From Beta vulgaris subsp. vulgaris (taxonomy: Eukaryota > Streptophyta > Magnoliopsida > Caryophyllales > Amaranthaceae): a DNA stretch of 64,000 nucleotides. Below, in pieces: positions 60,404-64,000 of the stretch; the stretch's first letter is position 1, and each line of letters starts with the position of its first letter. A model generated the notes under the pieces. It was given only the letters and a program-made list of their open reading frames with translations. It had not been told where the DNA came from and searched no databases. Location: contig NC_079209.1 in the NCBI RefSeq assembly GCF_026745355.1, positions 21,173,571 to 21,237,570 on the forward strand. The letters are read 5' to 3'. The translations under genes and the position numbers were made by a program.

Positions 60404-61372
60404 TGTGGACCTATGAGAATTCAAAGTAGAAGTGGAAAGAGGTATGTATTAGTTATTGTAGATGACTACTCTAGGTATACTTGGGTTATTTTTCTCGCTA
60501 GTAAAGATGAGACTTATGATGAGTTCCTTGTCTTTGCTAAAAGAGTTCAACACTTGAGTGGTCATAAAATAATGCATATTAGATCAGATCATGGCAAAGA
60601 GTTTGAGAATTATAAATTTGATGACTTAAGCAGAGAAAATGGCCTAGATCATAATTTTTCTGCCCCTAGAACACCACAACAAAATGGTGTTGTAGAAAGG
60701 AAAAATAGAACTTTGGAGGAAATGTCTAGAACAATGTTAATTGCTAGTGAGCTTCCAAGGAACTTTTGGGCTGAAGCTGTTAATACTGCTTGTCACATAA
60801 TTAATCGTGCCATGATCAGACCCATCATTAACAAAACTCCTTATGAACTTTATTATGGAAAGAAACCCAATATCACTTATTTTAGAACATTTGGTTGCAA
60901 GTGTTTTGTGCATAATAATGGAAAAGATAATCTTGGGAAATTCGATGCAAGGAGTGATGAAGCAATATTTTTAGGATACTCATCACATAGTAAAGCTTAT
61001 AGAGTATATAACAAAAGAACTATGTGTGTTGAAGAAAGTATTCACATAATCTTTGATGAATCTGACAAATACAATCCAAGCATACAGCTTGATGACTATG
61101 AAATTGGATTGGTACAACCAAGTGAGAAAAATGCAGATTCAAACGAAGAAGAAGATGTAAAAGAGGAAAGGAATGAAGAAAATGGAGATAATCACATCAA
61201 TGATGTTCCTGTTCCTCAAAGAGAAGAAGACGTTCTTGTTCCTCAAGATGAAGGAACAGAGTCTACCGAGGCTAACAGAGGAACAACTGATCACAGTTCC
61301 TCATCTACTCAAGGAACTCACGAGGAACAACCTATTCCTATAAGAGAGTTTTATCCAAAACCTTGGAAATAA
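60404..61372 (+). pseudogene. Sirevirus integrase core
   Basis: VIVDDYSRYTWVIF (first catalytic Asp), IRSDHGKEFEN (second Asp), and TPQQNGVVERKNRTL (catalytic Glu) are all present, followed by the copia GKKPNITYFRTFGCKCFVHN and GYSSHSKAYRVYNKRT segments. The frame ends at a TAA (61370) but is resumed in the same frame at once. The catalytic core itself is intact. Confidence 0.85.
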
Positions 61373-61387
61373 CAAAAGTCACATCCA

Positions 61388-62812
61388 ATGGAACTCATAA
61401 TCAGTGACATATCCAAAGGTACGCAAACTAGATCTCAGTTAAGGAATTTTTGTGCATTTCATGCGTTCCTATCTATGATGGAACCTAGAAATCATGAAGA
61501 AGCCCTAACTGACTCTGATTGGATCACTGCCATGCAAGCTGAATTAAATGAGTTCGAAAGAAATAAGGTATGGCATCTAGTTCCCTCATCTAAACAACAA
61601 AAGGTAATTGACTTAAAATGGGTGTTTAGAAATAAACTAGATGAATATGGAACCATTGTCAGGAACAAAGCTAGACTTATAGTAAAAGGTTATAATCAAC
61701 AAGAAGGAATAGACTATGAAGAAACCTTTGCTCCTGTAGCTAGATTAGAAGCCATTAGAATTCTAATTGCATTTGCTGCTTACATGGGATTTAAATTATA
61801 TCAAATGGATGTTAAGTGTGCATTTTTAAATGGCTATTTAAATGAAGATGTATATGTTGAACAACCCCCGGGCTTTGAAAACAATAATCTCCCAAACCAT
61901 ATCTACAAGCTTGATAAAGCTCTTTATGGGTTAAAACAAGCGCCTAGATCATGGTATGAAAGATTATCTAAGTTCCTTTTCGAAAACAATTTTAAAAGAG
62001 GAAAGGTTGACAAAACCTTGTTCCTAAAATCGAAAGGAACTAACATTTTACTTGTTTAAATATATGTTGATGACATCATATTCGGAGGAACAAATGAAAC
62101 ATTATGCAAAGAATTCTCAAATCTCATGAGTAATGAATTTGAAATGAGTATGATGGGTGAGTTAAATTTCTTTCTTGGACTACAAATCAAACAAACTGAA
62201 AAGGGAATAATTGTTCACCAACAAAAATAACATAAAGGAACTATTGAAGAAATATGGCCTCGAAAACTCAAAGATAAATCACACTCCTATGGGAACTTCA
62301 ACTAGATTAGATGAAGACTCCATATGAACAAGTGTTGGTCAAACAAAATATAGAGGAATGATTGGTTCACTTTTGTATCTAACTGCTAGTCGTCCAGACA
62401 TAGCTTTTAGTGTTGGTTTGTGTGCTAGATTTCAAGCAAATCCAAAAGAGTCTCATCTAACTGCCGTGAAGAGAATTCTTAGATATCTTAAAGGAACAGA
62501 TGATCTTGGACTTTACTATCCAAGAAGTGATACATTTGAGCTAAGGGGATATGCAGATGCAGATTATGTTGGAGATCTTGTAATAGGATAAGCACCTCAA
62601 GTATGGTACAATTTCTTAGTCAGAGTTTAGTTTCTTAGAGTACCAAGAAACAAAACACAGTTGCTTTATCCATTGCTGAAGCAGAATATGTAGCAGTAGC
62701 TGCATGTTGCTCGCAAATGCTTTGGATAAAACAATTTAATGACTATGGAATAAACTTTAAGTGTGCTCCTATTTATTGTGATAATACTAGTGCTATTAAT
62801 ATTTCTTTTAGT
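61388..62812 (+). pseudogene. Sirevirus reverse transcriptase and RNase H, broken and shortened
   Basis: [57 protein letters not shown] and [13 protein letters not shown] are hallmark copia RT blocks. A TAA at 62057 stands two codons before the YVDD catalytic box (about 62066). A frameshift precedes GSLLYLTASRPDIAFSV (62361). The RNase H part has AEAEYVAV and CDNTSAINIS, then breaks off at about 62812, where its final third (HHSR...TKPL in intact copies) is missing. Confidence 0.85.
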
Positions 62813-63994
62813 ATGGAGAGCACTCATTCCTTGCACTGAAAAGAGGAATGAAGTGGGTCTCTTAGACATGTGCTATATGTTCTGTTTAGACCATCACATA
62901 CAAATAAACTTCCCTTCTCTTTTCATCCAACATCTTACACATTGCATAGAAAACAATTGCATAGTTGGATATGGTGCTTTGATTACATCCCTACTCTGTC
63001 ATTTTAAGGTGAAGTTAACTGGTTGGCCCACTTTAGTAATTAAGCAGGGCAATATTTTGAATGAGAAAACTCTAAGTGGGTTAGATCTCTCTGTCCAAGA
63101 GGGAGTTCTCACTCAAGGGAGAACAACTCCCAGTTCCTCTAGCAAGAGGAAGCTGCCTAGGACAGATGATCAAGGAACTGGAAGATGTAATTTTGGAGGA
63201 ACCAGTTCCCACACACACTTTGCCTATTGAAACAAAACCAAAGAGACGCAAACAAGTTGCCAAAAAGCCTACCCCTCCTATTCCAAAGAGAGTAAGGCAG
63301 AGTACTAGATTGAAAAATACTCTCTCTGCCCCTGTTCCTTCCAACAAGGACTCACCTTTAGTCCTTTCTGATGTGGAGGAACAAAAACAACACTCTCTCA
63401 AAGAAACCACACCACCATCTTCACCAAAACTCTCTGTTCCTCTCACCAAACTATCCTCAATCTCTCCCTCATCCTTTTCTGTTCCTTCCAATTTTGAACA
63501 AATTAAGGATGAGTTGACTGGACCTAATCCCTTTTCTACCACCTCTACAAATCTTCCACCACCACCACCTTTTCTTCCTCCATTACATCACCTCACCATC
63601 TGTTTCTACTCTAGGAACTGATGGTACTTCAAACCAACCTACTCCAGTTCCTCCACCAAAACCTCCTACTGCCTCTGGTTCCAAGGGTGAGGAACAAGTT
63701 TCTACAAATGATTGTGGCTGGGTTAACGAAGTTTGTCTTCCTGCACAACATATGATAAAATTTTATAATAATCTTCACTGGACCTTAGATGCTAAAACTG
63801 ACAAAATGTTGGGTCTAATGAAAGTGTTAAGTGATACGGTGATTGAGCAACAGAAGAAGATGGAGACAATGGCCCTAACCCTTGAGAGTTTGCAGCAGAG
63901 AGTTGGTGAAAACCATGGTCAAGTGATGAAGAAACTAGAGGATGTGGTAGAAGAAGAAGTAGTTGAGGAACACAATTCCCCTCCCCTTTCTTAG
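62813..63994 (+). pseudogene. Sirevirus env-like / extra ORF, 5' part deleted
   Basis: Begins mid-protein with ALIPCTEKRNEVGLLDM, QINFPSLFIQHLTHCIEN and GYGALITSLLCHFKV, the conserved part of the ORF that follows pol in Sireviruses. A frame shift at about 63165 leads into a Lys/Arg/Pro/Ser-rich segment (KPKRRKQVAKKPTPP), then a region with predicted coiled coil (about 63790-63950, heptad-like MLGLMKV... VIEQQKKMETMALTLES) and a TAG at 63992. No signal peptide or membrane segment is evident here, so the env label is by position only. Confidence 0.65.
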
Positions 63995-64000
63995 TTCTTA

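Larger units (their letters stand above)
55192..64000 (+). mobile_element. Sirevirus-type Ty1-copia element, 3' end outside window
   Basis: 5' LTR, initiator-Met primer site, gag with two CCHC knuckles, pol in the copia order (protease, integrase, reverse transcriptase, RNase H), then an extra env-like ORF as in Sireviruses. It is inactive: frameshifts in gag, stops at 61370 and 62057, a deletion at about 62812, and a CACTA insertion at 58999-60403. The 3' LTR should follow shortly after 64000. Confidence 0.85.

Overview
This is nuclear DNA of a flowering plant. It has long AT-rich spacers, GT-AG introns, one real multi-exon plastid-type gene, and dense plant transposon families (Stowaway, Tourist/PIF-Harbinger, hAT, Mutator-like and CACTA elements, Helitrons, Ty1-copia Sirevirus, Ty3-type solo LTRs, LINEs, a tRNA-derived SINE). 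I cannot fix the species; a eudicot is likely.

Layout. 1-1690 holds the end of a PIF-type element, a TIR element and the last exon (+ strand) of a U11/U12-65K-like minor-spliceosome protein. 2373-17292 is the one intact host gene, minus strand, 10 exons reconstructed with consistent phases (676 residues). It encodes a plastid-type RimM ribosome-maturation domain fused to a UDP-GlcNAc-pyrophosphorylase-like domain whose glycine-rich nucleotide loop is gone. Its 6-kb sixth intron is loaded with transposons. 17640-18420 has a broken FAR1-domain relic and a small hAT element.

19359-22836 is a CACTA-like element carrying a piece of a Sirevirus. 23068-24067 is a Mutator-like element with a 9-bp target duplication. 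24900-29316 is a solo LTR with a second solo LTR nested in it, each with its own 5-bp target duplication. 29640-46939 reads as one large decayed Helitron on the minus strand: 5' TC end at 46939, carboxylesterase fragment, RPA1-like gene, many-exon Rep/helicase gene, 3' hairpin and CTAG at 29640. It has itself been invaded by a tandem row of mini-Helitrons, Stowaways and a hAT element.

46940-55191 is spacer with MITEs, a microsatellite-embedded inverted-repeat element, an L1-type LINE 3' part and a second copy of the outer LTR. 55192 to the window end is a Sirevirus (LTR, PBS, gag, pol, env-like ORF), broken by stops, frameshifts, a deletion and a 1405-bp CACTA insertion with an exact TGT duplication.

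Only the RimM-type gene and the terminal U11/U12-65K exon look like functioning host genes. The rest is a layered transposon landscape whose order of insertion can often be read from target duplications.
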